Shown here: piece by piece, positions 8,360 to 16,660 of the stretch | How the letters are laid out: the number at the start of each line of letters is the position of its first letter | Numbering within the stretch: the stretch's first letter is position 1 | Assembly: GCF_035998675.1 (NCBI RefSeq) | Contig: NZ_DASYHI010000016.1 | Coordinates: 135,406 to 199,405 of the forward strand | Origin: Telluribacter sp035998675 | GTDB taxonomy: Bacteria > Bacteroidota > Bacteroidia > Cytophagales > Spirosomataceae | Direction: 5' to 3' | DNA: 64,000 nt | Notes under the pieces: generated by a model | Databases searched by the model: none | Told to the model about the DNA's origin: nothing | Seen by the model: the letters and a program-made list of their open reading frames with translations, nothing else | Position numbers and translations under genes: made by a program

Positions 8360-10657
8360 TTAGAACAACACACCCTCATCATCCGAAACGGAAGGTGGAA
8401 TGTAGGTATCGTTGGGGTCAAGGTACACGCCTCCACAATCCAGGGTGTAGTTATCGGGTTTTTTGAATACCCCTTTTCGGTACTGTACCAGCGTAGGGTC
8501 GGCGTACACTTTCTGCATGTACAAGCCCCAGGCTGGCAGGGCAATCCGGGCACCCTGCCCATAAGCCATAGACCGGAAGTGGATACTGCGGTCTTCCCCG
8601 CCCACCCACAGGCCCGACACCAGGTTATGGGTCATTCCCATAAACCAGCCGTCGGAGTAGTTGGAGGTAGTACCGGTTTTAGCGGCGATTTCGTTGTCCT
8701 TGGTAACACCAAAGCTATGCAGACGCATAGAAGTACCACCCGGATCTTCAACCGCCCCCCGCATCAGGTACACCATATTATAGGCCATGTTGGCACTCAA
8801 CTCCTGGTTGACCTTGGGGAAGAACTCCTGCAATAAGTTGCCGTACCGGTCTTCAATACGAAGTACTGTCATGGGCTCGGTACTGTGTCCACCGTTTACA
8901 AAGGCACAGTACGCGCTTACCATTTCGTACACGGATACATCGCTGGTACCCAGGCACAGAGCAGGGGTAGCGTCCAACTTACTGTTGATCCCTAATTTAT
9001 GGGCATAGTCAACTACTGTATTAGGCCGCACCTGCTTCATGATATAAGCACTTACGGAGTTGATGGATTTACCCAGCGCCTGCCGCAGGGACAGCGACCG
9101 GTAGGAATACTTACCGTCGGAGTTTTTAGGGGTCCAGCCACCCGGTACCCCATCGGCCAGCGTAAATGTGACCGGCTGGTCGGTAATATGGGAGCAGGGA
9201 GTCAGAAAGTTTTTATCAAGCGCCGATACGTATACGAAAGGCTTGAAAGTAGAACCCGGTTGCCGTTTTCCCTGCTTCACGTGCTCATACTTGAAGTGCC
9301 GGAAATTAACCCCGCCCACCCAGGCTTTCACGTGACCGTTGCGCGGGTCCATGGACATAAATCCGGTACGAAGAAAATGCTTATAGTACTTGATAGAGTC
9401 AATCGGACTCATAGTAACTTCCTTTTCACCATCCCACGAAAACACCTTCATTTTATAGGGAGTGCGCATTACTTTCATGGCCTCCTCCTCCCCTAATTCC
9501 CTTTTGAGACTGATATACCGGGGCGATACTCGTACTGCTCTCTCAATGAAGCCTTTGATAGGTTTCCCATTTTCATCAATCCAGGGATCACGACCTTTCC
9601 AATGCTCAAAAAACAGTTTTTGCTGCTGCTTCATGTGCTCGGTTACTGCTTCTTCGGCATAACGCTGCATTCGTGAATCAATGGAAGTATAGATCCGCAA
9701 GCCGCTGGTATACAGGTCATAGTCCTTATCATTGTCCTCGTTGTATTGTTCCACCCAGTTTTTCAGCATTCCCTTCAGGGACTCTCTGAAGTAAGGAGCC
9801 GGTCCATAATTATGGCTTTCGATGGTAAATTCCATGTCCAGGGGCTTTGCCTTGTACGCCTGGTACTGTTCACTATCCAGAAATCCATACTTCACCATCT
9901 GGGAAAGTACCGTATTACGGCGTAGCAGTGCTCTTTCCGGGAAACGTCTCGGGTTCCAGAAGGTAGGGTTCTGGAGCATACCCACCAGCAGGGCTGCTTC
10001 GTGTACATCCAGGTTCCAGGCCTCCTTGTTAAAGTAGGTACGGGCCGCTACTTTTATTCCGTAGGTATTATTTCCAAAGGAGTTGGTGTTGAGGTACATC
10101 ATCAAAATCTCGCGCTTGGTGTACTTGCGCTCAAGAATTACGGACAAGATCCACTCTTTGGTTTTGGCAATGACCGTACGTACTAAAGGTACATCGCCCA
10201 GCAGACCACGGTACTTTTCGGTACGGGTTTCAAAAAGGTTTTTGGCCGTTTGCTGCGTAAGGGTACTACCACCACCGGAGCTGGACCGCCCGGTAGCTAC
10301 CCCCGTAACGGCACGCCCCAGGCTTCGTACATCAATACCGGAGTGCTTGATAAACCGGGCATCCTCAGTAGCCAGCAAGGCTTCGATGAGCCGGGGCGAC
10401 ACCTGGTCGAACTCGATGAGAGCACGGTTTTCGATAATATACTTTCCTAATGACTTGCCGTCTTCCGAAATCAGTTCGGAAGCAAGTTCAAATTTTGGAT
10501 TCTCCAGCGTTTTCAGATCCGGCATTCCTCCGAACAACCAAAAAAGGTTGACGCTAACGGCAAAAATATACAATACTACTAAAGCCAGAGTGATGGCGGC
10601 CAGGCGCCACATGTTTACAATAATCCGATAGTACTTTCCCCGCTTTATCTCAGCCAT
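8360..10657 (-). CDS. Class A penicillin-binding protein (PBP1A), transglycosylase/transpeptidase
   Basis: The protein has 765 residues. There is a short cytoplasmic start, one N-terminal transmembrane helix (about residues 15-40) and then two catalytic domains. The GT51 transglycosylase shows ATEDARFIKHSGID, the GGSTLTQQTAKNLF block and KRERKYTK-type spacing (ILERKYTKREILMMYLN). The transpeptidase shows the active-site Ser in PGSTFKPFVY, a mid motif SINSVSAY and the KTGTTSNYSDGWFMG box. It polymerises lipid II and cross-links peptidoglycan outside the inner membrane. A consensus -7 box sits about 110 bases upstream, so it can be expressed apart from the porW-like gene before it. Confidence 0.95.
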   Translation of the reverse strand: MAEIKRGKYYRIIVNMWRLAAITLALVVLYIFAVSVNLFWLFGGMPDLKTLENPKFELASELISEDGKSLGKYIIENRALIEFDQVSPRLIEALLATEDARFIKHSGIDVRSLGRAVTGVATGRSSSGGGSTLTQQTAKNLFETRTEKYRGLLGDVPLVRTVIAKTKEWILSVILERKYTKREILMMYLNTNSFGNNTYGIKVAARTYFNKEAWNLDVHEAALLVGMLQNPTFWNPRRFPERALLRRNTVLSQMVKYGFLDSEQYQAYKAKPLDMEFTIESHNYGPAPYFRESLKGMLKNWVEQYNEDNDKDYDLYTSGLRIYTSIDSRMQRYAEEAVTEHMKQQQKLFFEHWKGRDPWIDENGKPIKGFIERAVRVSPRYISLKRELGEEEAMKVMRTPYKMKVFSWDGEKEVTMSPIDSIKYYKHFLRTGFMSMDPRNGHVKAWVGGVNFRHFKYEHVKQGKRQPGSTFKPFVYVSALDKNFLTPCSHITDQPVTFTLADGVPGGWTPKNSDGKYSYRSLSLRQALGKSINSVSAYIMKQVRPNTVVDYAHKLGINSKLDATPALCLGTSDVSVYEMVSAYCAFVNGGHSTEPMTVLRIEDRYGNLLQEFFPKVNQELSANMAYNMVYLMRGAVEDPGGTSMRLHSFGVTKDNEIAAKTGTTSNYSDGWFMGMTHNLVSGLWVGGEDRSIHFRSMAYGQGARIALPAWGLYMQKVYADPTLVQYRKGVFKKPDNYTLDCGGVYLDPNDTYIPPSVSDDEGVLF

Positions 10658-10764
10658 GTCATTTAATTTAATATCTTTTTTAGAGGGTTAACATTCAGGA
10701 CCGGTCAAAGTTCCTCACCTATAATAACGTTACTGAAGCTGTTTCTCTTACAATCTGTCAGCCG

Positions 10765-10772
10765 CAAAGATA
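10765..10772 (-). promoter_or_regulatory. Candidate -7 box for the PBP1A gene
   Basis: The minus strand reads TATCTTTG, a full match to TAnnTTTG, just after the stop codon of the porW-like gene. No clear TTG lies at the usual upstream distance, so only the -7 element is supported. Confidence 0.45.
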
Positions 10773-10778
10773 GTATTT

Positions 10779-13007
10779 TCAGAATTTCCGGCGTACTGAA
10801 GCCTGCCCGGTAACTTCCAGCATCTCCTGCACCCTGGGCAGCAGCGAACTATCCGGGTAGAGGCGAATAAACTCATTGATGGCCTGTAGGTAGGCGTCGC
10901 GGCCCCGGACTTTTCCTACCAGAAATATTCGCAAAAGGGCAAATTTATCTTCCAGGGTACTGCCCTGATGCTGTGAAAGTGCGTTTTCCACCTGGGCTAG
11001 CCCTTCCGAATAATTACCCGATGTATAAAGTTCATAAACCCGATCGTACGATTTGGCCGGTGCGTCGGCCTGGGCTACCGTACCTGGTTCCGAAGCCCGG
11101 GGTACCTGGTTCAGCAGGCGGGCATAGGTAGAAGCCGGGAACTCCGCCAGCAGTTTATCTTTCCACTGGGTCCGGGTATTATCCTGTTCAGGTAATGATA
11201 AATAAATGAGGTAGTACAGCTCTTCGCGGTAGTCGGTTTTAGGGTACTCTTTGAGCAGACGGTTGAAAGTAGCCACCGCTTTCCCGGATTCTTTCAGGTC
11301 GAAGCGGTAAATTTTCCCCAGGCGATACAGAGCGTCTTCCTCTCTTTTTCGGGAAGCAGCCAGCGCGGCATCCCCCACGGGTACCTGGCGGCGCAGCTCG
11401 TCCCGGCGGGCCTGCCACTCGGCGGAACCTTGGGTCATGGCTGACTCAGCCGCCAGCTCCGTTTGGGGCTGTCCCGGCCCGGCCAGTGCCTCCTGGTTGT
11501 TTGATGCAAAAGAACGGGTGTCTTTGGTACTTCTCCGCCAGTCGTCTTCCAGCGTACGATTCCCCCACAACCGCCGAAACTCAACCCGCCCCTGGTTTAC
11601 CAGCACCGGGTCGTAGAGCTCCCACCTCCGGTCATTTCCAGACAGGAAAGGGGTACCCTGGTCGGCGGCCGACGGACGGTTGGAGGCGGTCAATGCTTCC
11701 TGAGCTTTGAGTAAAAGCTGCTGCTTCTTTTCCTCTTCCGCCTCAATGAGTGCGTCAATCTTTCGGTCCAGGGCCGCCGGATTCATCTGCGCCAACTGCT
11801 GGAGGCTATCTTCGGTCCGAACTATGGTCAGTTGGGTTACAAATTCATCCAGGGCCTTTTTTCGCTCCGACATCAACCGGTACTCCTGGGCTTCCTTTGG
11901 TAACAGTACCAGTGCACTGTCGTAATAGGCCTTGGCTCCTTCGTAGTTTTCGAGGCGGTCATAATTGATTCGGGCCAGCTCCAGGTACGTATAAGGTACC
12001 TGACCGGTATTAACACCCGCCGCGGCAATGGATTTGTGCAGGTAGTCTACGGCCTGCGGGTAGCGCTCCCGCCGCTCGGCCAGGAGGCCCATGGTATAGT
12101 AGATACGGTCCCGGAGGTCATTATTCTTGCGGTCACGCAGCATTTTATCAAAGCCGGCCGTGGACAAATCAGCGCCGGGCTGGAGGAGCGCCTGGTTCTG
12201 CAGGGAGTTCATGCCCGCGTTGAAGGCCAAATCGTAGGACGGCCGGTTGCGGTTCACCGAGCGGTAGTGCTGGTTGGCCAGCGCAAACTGGCCAATCCGA
12301 TCGTAGAGTTGACCGGTGATGTAGTGCAGACGGGCGGTCTGTAGTGACTTTTTCAACAACGGATAGGTTTGCTCCATGATGGCAACGGCCGTCAGGTGTT
12401 CGCCGCGTTGCTGATGCAGGTACGCTTTGGTGAGGTAAAAATCGCGGGTGGCTTCTTTGTTCAGCGGTTGCTGCCGGAGGTACTCCGCCACGTTCAGGGC
12501 ATTGGAGAAGTCGTTGCGGGCCACGTAGGCACGCATGAGCCAGATAAGTGCTTCATTTTTATCGTTCTCGTCGCGGCCGTTGGCAAACACATACCGCAGC
12601 GCTTCCACCCCGTCGTCCCATTGCCCCAGGTACAACCGGGCTTTCCCGATCAGGGTATAGCTATTATCCAACCATTTACTGTTCTGGTGGCGTTCGGCAA
12701 CAATCGACGCTTTCTTGATGGCGTCTTCCAGCTGAGGTTTTACACTAACCGCGAGTGTGGAATCGAGCGGGAGCAGAATGGGAAGCAATTGGTTATAGTC
12801 ATCCCGGTACGCCTTCTCAATGGCCCGCTCCGCCTCCTGAAGGTCGTTACGGGCAATGTGGTAGGCATTGTATTTGGCTGTCAGGTTATGAAAAGCCACA
12901 CTACCGGGCCGGGTGCTATACTGGGAACAGCCCGTTAAAACCCAAAACAGGGCAAGGGTGGCTCCCAGGCTCCGACAATATGATAAAGTGTATTGGATCA
13001 CTGACAC
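10779..13007 (-). CDS. PorW/SprE-like T9SS lipoprotein with TPR repeats
   Basis: The protein has 742 residues. A signal peptide ends with the lipobox VLTGC, followed by SQYSTRPGSVAFHNLTAKYNAY. The block HNLTAKYNAY right after the lipid-anchored Cys, and tetratricopeptide repeats across most of the length, match PorW/SprE. These are periplasmic lipoproteins needed for type IX secretion and gliding that are thought to link the motor/ring to the outer membrane translocon. A charged low-complexity segment (about residues 390-540) separates an N-terminal TPR array from a shorter C-terminal one. A TPR lipoprotein of another role cannot be excluded, but the N-terminal signature is quite specific. 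Confidence 0.8.
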   Translation of the reverse strand: MSVIQYTLSYCRSLGATLALFWVLTGCSQYSTRPGSVAFHNLTAKYNAYHIARNDLQEAERAIEKAYRDDYNQLLPILLPLDSTLAVSVKPQLEDAIKKASIVAERHQNSKWLDNSYTLIGKARLYLGQWDDGVEALRYVFANGRDENDKNEALIWLMRAYVARNDFSNALNVAEYLRQQPLNKEATRDFYLTKAYLHQQRGEHLTAVAIMEQTYPLLKKSLQTARLHYITGQLYDRIGQFALANQHYRSVNRNRPSYDLAFNAGMNSLQNQALLQPGADLSTAGFDKMLRDRKNNDLRDRIYYTMGLLAERRERYPQAVDYLHKSIAAAGVNTGQVPYTYLELARINYDRLENYEGAKAYYDSALVLLPKEAQEYRLMSERKKALDEFVTQLTIVRTEDSLQQLAQMNPAALDRKIDALIEAEEEKKQQLLLKAQEALTASNRPSAADQGTPFLSGNDRRWELYDPVLVNQGRVEFRRLWGNRTLEDDWRRSTKDTRSFASNNQEALAGPGQPQTELAAESAMTQGSAEWQARRDELRRQVPVGDAALAASRKREEDALYRLGKIYRFDLKESGKAVATFNRLLKEYPKTDYREELYYLIYLSLPEQDNTRTQWKDKLLAEFPASTYARLLNQVPRASEPGTVAQADAPAKSYDRVYELYTSGNYSEGLAQVENALSQHQGSTLEDKFALLRIFLVGKVRGRDAYLQAINEFIRLYPDSSLLPRVQEMLEVTGQASVRRKF

Positions 13008-13157
13008 GTGATTTCACTAGTTAACTTAGAGGTACCTGGCACTACTGACACTCTTAAAACGTACTATTGTTAGTAATACGTATCGAAGATAATGCCATTT
13101 CCGAAATTTGAGGCAACTTTACCCTTAATTTCCAACAATTCTGTCGCACCCCTATAT

Positions 13158-13391
13158 ATGCAGGACCCCAAACGCGATGACTGGGAAAAGAACCGCCAAC
13201 GTACCAATTCCTACGTCAGGTACTCGAGCCTGGCCTTCCAAATGCTCGGCACCATATTAGTTTTTACCTATGCCGGTTATAAACTGGACGAATGGCAAGA
13301 AAACAAAGTACCGGTCTGGACGCTGGTACTGTCGCTAAGCTCCATTGCGGGCTCTTTATACATGTTTATCCGGGGACTCCCCAAAAATTAA
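13158..13391 (+). CDS. atpZ: AtpZ/AtpI-family small membrane protein of ATP synthase
   Basis: A start at MQDPKRDDWEKN (13158) gives 77 residues; the frame is open 22 codons further up to an ATG at 13092. The protein has a charged N-terminus and two hydrophobic helices, with the family pattern LAFQMLGTILVFTYAGYKLDEW. AtpZ-type proteins precede Fo genes in many bacteria and are linked to c-ring assembly or Mg/Ca transport. Here it opens the ATP synthase cluster, 14 bases before the next membrane protein gene. Confidence 0.8.
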   Translation: MQDPKRDDWEKNRQRTNSYVRYSSLAFQMLGTILVFTYAGYKLDEWQENKVPVWTLVLSLSSIAGSLYMFIRGLPKN

Positions 13392-13405
13392 AATAAATTG
13401 CTCAC

Positions 13406-13768
13406 ATGCTAAGAAGTATTCTGGCTACACTCCTCCTGGGAATTGCATTATTTTTAGCTCAAAAATCCGGACAAGACACCTGGATTCATCCCACAATCTG
13501 GTATATGCTGGCGTTTTTTCTGGGGGTATCGTTCCTGATTCATCGCCTCATGGAAATGGGATTTAAGAACAACCGTGAAAAATTCGTCCAGTTTTACCTT
13601 TCTACCATCATTGGCCGCCTCCTGCTGTCCCTGATCTTTGTGGGCGTATTTCTATACCTGGGCGTTGACAACCGGCCCGCTTTCATTCTTGACTTTTTTG
13701 CACTCTATTTATTTTACACAGGCTTTGAAATATTTGGTTTGTATCGTAACTTGCGCCGCAATTCATAA
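13406..13768 (+). CDS. Small four-helix membrane protein in the AtpI position
   Basis: The protein has 120 residues with four predicted membrane helices and a basic C-terminal tail (LYRNLRRNS). Its place between atpZ and atpB, with 14- and 21-base gaps, matches that of AtpI, the ATP synthase assembly factor that helps build the c-ring. Sequence similarity to classical AtpI is not obvious by eye, so the role is inferred from position, size and topology. Confidence 0.65.
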   Translation: MLRSILATLLLGIALFLAQKSGQDTWIHPTIWYMLAFFLGVSFLIHRLMEMGFKNNREKFVQFYLSTIIGRLLLSLIFVGVFLYLGVDNRPAFILDFFALYLFYTGFEIFGLYRNLRRNS

Positions 13769-13789
13769 TGCATAGTCATACAAGCTTTT

Positions 13790-14905
13790 ATGTTTACTCA
13801 TATCCGCCAGTATTTTAGTATTGTCTTAGTAGCCGCGCTATTCATTTCCAGCCCGTTACAGGCCCAGCACGAGCCTTCTGACCTGATTGATACGTCTGCA
13901 GCCCAGGCGCCCAGCTTCGATGAGCACGCCGCTCAGGAAAATCAGGGACACGAAGAAGAAGAATTTAACATTGGTGAAATGATCATGCACCACATTGCTG
14001 ACTCCCACGAGTGGGAATACGCGCATGGGCTGGTTATTCCGTTGCCGGTAATCCTTTACTCATCCGACCGGGGCCTGGAAGCTTTCATGTCCAGCAAGTT
14101 CCATAACGACCAGCACGAATACAACGGGTACCGGCTGGAACACGGTGATAAGGAAGAGATAGTTCCGGTAGATGAGTCACGTACCGTTTATGACTTTTCT
14201 ATCACCAAGAACGTGGCCTCCATGCTTATCAGCGCCATTCTGCTCCTGGTTATCTTTGGTTCAGTAGCCAAAGCCTACACCAACCGCAAGGGCAAAGCCC
14301 CCCGTGGTTTTCAGTCGTTTATGGAGGTCATCATCCTGTTCATTCGGGATGAAGTGGTTAAGCCTAACATTGGCCCCCACTACGAGAAGTACCTGCCCTA
14401 CATGCTTACGTTGTTTTTCTTTATCCTGTTCAACAACCTGCTGGGTCTGCTGCCGGGTGCTGCCAACCTGACCGGCAACATCGCTATTACGATGACCCTG
14501 GCCGTGCTTACGTTTATTATCGTGCATATCAATGCCAATAAGCATTACTACATGCACCTTTTCAAACCAACCGGCGTACCGGTAGCCCTGCTACCCATCA
14601 TGATTCCGGTCGAGATTGTTGGGGTATTCATGAAGCCTTTCTCACTCATGGTTCGTCTTTTTGCCAACATGACGGCGGGTCACATTATCCTGTTAAGTCT
14701 TTTTGGACTGATATTCATTTTCAAGAGCATTATTATCGCTCCGGTTATTTCCCTGTTTGCGCTGTTCATGAACTTTATCGAAATCATGGTGGCCTTTATT
14801 CAGGCGTTTATTTTTACCCTGCTTTCGTCCATGTACATCGGTAGTGCCATCGAAGACAACCACGAGGCCGACCACGGGATTGGTCACGAAGCGGCAGGTC
14901 ACTAA
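13790..14905 (+). CDS. atpB: ATP synthase Fo subunit a (AtpB), with a secreted-type N-terminal extension
   Basis: The protein has 371 residues. A signal-peptide-like start (ALFISSPLQAQ) and an acidic, His-rich extramembrane segment of about 100 residues precede the canonical membrane part. The long N-terminus is usual for Bacteroidota a subunits. The essential proton-channel arginine lies in KPFSLMVRLFANMTAGHII (Arg289). Subunit a forms the proton half-channels against the c-ring in the inner membrane. The C-terminus is His-rich (DNHEADHGIGHEAAGH). It is followed by atpE after 48 bases. Confidence 0.96.
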   Translation: MFTHIRQYFSIVLVAALFISSPLQAQHEPSDLIDTSAAQAPSFDEHAAQENQGHEEEEFNIGEMIMHHIADSHEWEYAHGLVIPLPVILYSSDRGLEAFMSSKFHNDQHEYNGYRLEHGDKEEIVPVDESRTVYDFSITKNVASMLISAILLLVIFGSVAKAYTNRKGKAPRGFQSFMEVIILFIRDEVVKPNIGPHYEKYLPYMLTLFFFILFNNLLGLLPGAANLTGNIAITMTLAVLTFIIVHINANKHYYMHLFKPTGVPVALLPIMIPVEIVGVFMKPFSLMVRLFANMTAGHIILLSLFGLIFIFKSIIIAPVISLFALFMNFIEIMVAFIQAFIFTLLSSMYIGSAIEDNHEADHGIGHEAAGH

Positions 14906-14953
14906 TCAGTAATCTTTTGTTTTTTAATTATATATCTCTAAACGAACACAATT

Positions 14954-15217
14954 ATGTTGCTTCAAATTTTGCTTCAAGCTGCTGAGCAGAACGGTGTAGG
15001 TCTGGCCGTAATGGGTGCCGGTATCGGTGCTGGTCTGGCAGCTATCGGTGCTGGTCTGGGTATTGGTCGTATCGGTGGTAGCGCTATGGAAGGTATTGCC
15101 CGTCAGCCTGAGGCTGCCGGTCGTATCCAGACGGCTATGCTTATCATCGCGGCTCTTATCGAGGCGGTGGCCCTGTTTGCAGCGGTTATCTGTCTGCTGA
15201 TTTCTTTCAATCTGTAA
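14954..15217 (+). CDS. atpE: ATP synthase Fo subunit c (AtpE)
   Basis: The protein has 87 residues: two membrane helices joined by the polar loop GIARQPEAAGRIQ. The glycine-rich first helix contains repeated GAGIGAGL-type steps. The ion-binding carboxylate is Glu70 in AALIEAVALFA. The next residue is Ala instead of the Ser/Thr seen in sodium-binding c subunits, which points to proton coupling. The c subunit is needed in many copies, and a stable hairpin just downstream may help set its mRNA level. Confidence 0.97.
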   Translation: MLLQILLQAAEQNGVGLAVMGAGIGAGLAAIGAGLGIGRIGGSAMEGIARQPEAAGRIQTAMLIIAALIEAVALFAAVICLLISFNL

Positions 15218-15275
15218 GAGCAGCAAAAAAACGTATTGCTTCATCTGCATTAGGCGGTGAGGTAGCAAAAATCTT

Positions 15276-15300
15276 CTGTGGGGGCATTAGGCCCCCACAG
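15276..15300 (+). terminator. Strong hairpin between atpE and atpF (partial terminator or mRNA stabiliser)
   Basis: CTGTGGGGGC (15276-15285) pairs perfectly with GCCCCCACAG (15291-15300) over an ATTAG loop. Only a weak T-rich tail follows (TTTAATAAAA), so full termination is doubtful. Its position after the high-copy c subunit suggests a role in differential expression. Confidence 0.65.
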
Positions 15301-15366
15301 TTTAATAAAAAACAAAAGGTTAAGGCTTGTTAGTACCAACTATCTTATACTAAAAACTTCATAACT

Positions 15367-15861
15367 ATGTCATTGCTTACCCCTGCCATTGGTCTTTTGT
15401 TCTGGATGCTGGTGGTATTTCTGCTACTGGTAGTTATACTTCGCTCCTTTGCCTGGAAGCCTATTATTGCCGGTCTCAAGGACCGCGAAAACGAAATTCA
15501 AAGTGCCCTTGACCTGGCAGAAAGAACCAAGGCCGAAATGGCTCAACTTCAGGCTGACAACGCCAAACTACTGGCCGAAGCCAACGCCGCCCGTGATCGC
15601 ATTATCCGCGAAGCCAAAGACGCTTCTGACCGGATGATCGCCGAGGCGCGTGAAAAAGCGACCGAGGAAGGCCAGAAAGTAATTGAGAGTGCCCGTCAAA
15701 CTATCCGTAACGAGCAGCAGGCTGCTATCAGCCAAATGAGAAAAGAAGTAGCCGCCCTATCTTTGCAGATAGCGGAACAGGTACTTCGCCGTGAGTTGAA
15801 CGATAAAGTTTCTCAGGAAAAGCTGGTTGCCGAGTTGGCTTCCAATGCCCGCATGAACTAA
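15367..15861 (+). CDS. atpF: ATP synthase Fo subunit b (AtpF)
   Basis: The protein has 164 residues. One N-terminal membrane helix (about residues 5-27) is followed by a long charged coiled coil rich in Ala, Glu, Lys and Arg, and it ends near LRRELNDKVSQEKLVAELA. It contains the usual FAWKPIIAGLKDRENEI step after the membrane span. The b dimer is the peripheral stalk that holds F1 against rotation. It is preceded by the atpE hairpin and followed by a small inverted repeat before atpH. Confidence 0.96.
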   Translation: MSLLTPAIGLLFWMLVVFLLLVVILRSFAWKPIIAGLKDRENEIQSALDLAERTKAEMAQLQADNAKLLAEANAARDRIIREAKDASDRMIAEAREKATEEGQKVIESARQTIRNEQQAAISQMRKEVAALSLQIAEQVLRRELNDKVSQEKLVAELASNARMN

Positions 15862-15938
15862 AAACGGTTTAAAACAAAAATTGTCAATTAGTTGGCAGTT
15901 TCTTGCCGTTGCCCGACCATATCATAAACTAAACTACC

Positions 15939-15959
15939 TGAAGTACCCCAGGTACTTCA
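15939..15959. repeat. Short inverted repeat between atpF and atpH
   Basis: TGAAGTACC (15939-15947) and GGTACTTCA (15951-15959) form a 9-bp stem over CCA, 17 bases before the atpH start codon. There is no T run, so it is more likely a translational or mRNA-processing element than a terminator. Confidence 0.5.
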
Positions 15960-15975
15960 TCAAAAATAAGAGACT

Positions 15976-16512
15976 ATGTCAGTAGGTTCTGTTGCCTCAC
16001 GATACGCTAAATCGCTGATTGAACTGGCCCAGGAAAAAGGTGTGGTTGAAACTGTATACAAAGACATGCAGCTTTTCAAAAACACGGCTAATGAAAACCG
16101 GGCGCTAATGCTAGCTCTAAGCAGTCCGGTAATCCGGCACGAAAGGAAGCTGGGTATCCTGAAAGGTCTATTTCAGGATAAAGTTGATCCGGTATCTTTT
16201 ACAATTTTCAATATCATTACCAAGAAAAACCGGGAAGCTATTCTGGATGCGATTGCCGACGAGTTTATTAAACTGTACGATACCTATAAGGGTATTCAGA
16301 AAGCGACCGTTGTGACAAGTACACCACTCACTGCCGAGCTTCGTCAGCAGTTCAATACCATGGTTAATGAGGCCACCAATAAAACCGTGGAACTGGAAGA
16401 AAAAATAGACCCCAAACTTATAGGAGGTTATATACTGCGCATTGGTGACCGTCAGATTGATGCCTCTATCCGCAGCCGCCTCAACGAACTCAAGCTCGAA
16501 CTACTGGGCTAA
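15976..16512 (+). CDS. atpH: ATP synthase F1 subunit delta (AtpH)
   Basis: The protein has 178 residues. It has the OSCP/delta pattern: start SVASRYAKSLIELAQEKG, helix bundle, then VTSTPLTAELRQQF and the conserved end IDPKLIGGYILRIGDRQIDASIRSRLNEL. It joins the peripheral stalk to the top of the alpha3beta3 head. It is the last gene of this cluster: a clear terminator follows within about 30 bases and no atpA or atpG is found here. Confidence 0.96.
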   Translation: MSVGSVASRYAKSLIELAQEKGVVETVYKDMQLFKNTANENRALMLALSSPVIRHERKLGILKGLFQDKVDPVSFTIFNIITKKNREAILDAIADEFIKLYDTYKGIQKATVVTSTPLTAELRQQFNTMVNEATNKTVELEEKIDPKLIGGYILRIGDRQIDASIRSRLNELKLELLG

Positions 16513-16540
16513 GATTTCATTTTTTATCTGTATAATTTGG

Positions 16541-16575
16541 AAAGACCCAGCTGCCTTGCGGCTGGGTCTTTTTTT
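16541..16575 (+). terminator. Terminator ending the atp cluster
   Basis: AAAGACCCAGC (16541-16551) pairs with GCTGGGTCTTT (16561-16571), followed by a T run to 16575. Confidence 0.9.
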
Positions 16576-16648
16576 GTGCCTGGCCTTAATTGAGGCTTTA
16601 CAATTCAGTAGCTGAAGTGGCCATATTCCAGATTGCCACTGGCTTTTG

Positions 16649-16656
16649 TACCTTTG
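16649..16656 (+). promoter_or_regulatory. Candidate -7 box for the primase-like gene
   Basis: TACCTTTG matches TAnnTTTG and ends only four bases before the ATG at 16661. If used, the transcript would be leaderless or nearly so. No well-spaced -33 TTG is evident. Confidence 0.4.
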
Positions 16657-16660
16657 GCTT

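Noticed and set aside
8999..9496. Long ORFs antisense to the PBP1A and PorW-like genes
   Set aside because: They are shadows in GC-rich coding sequence without family features.
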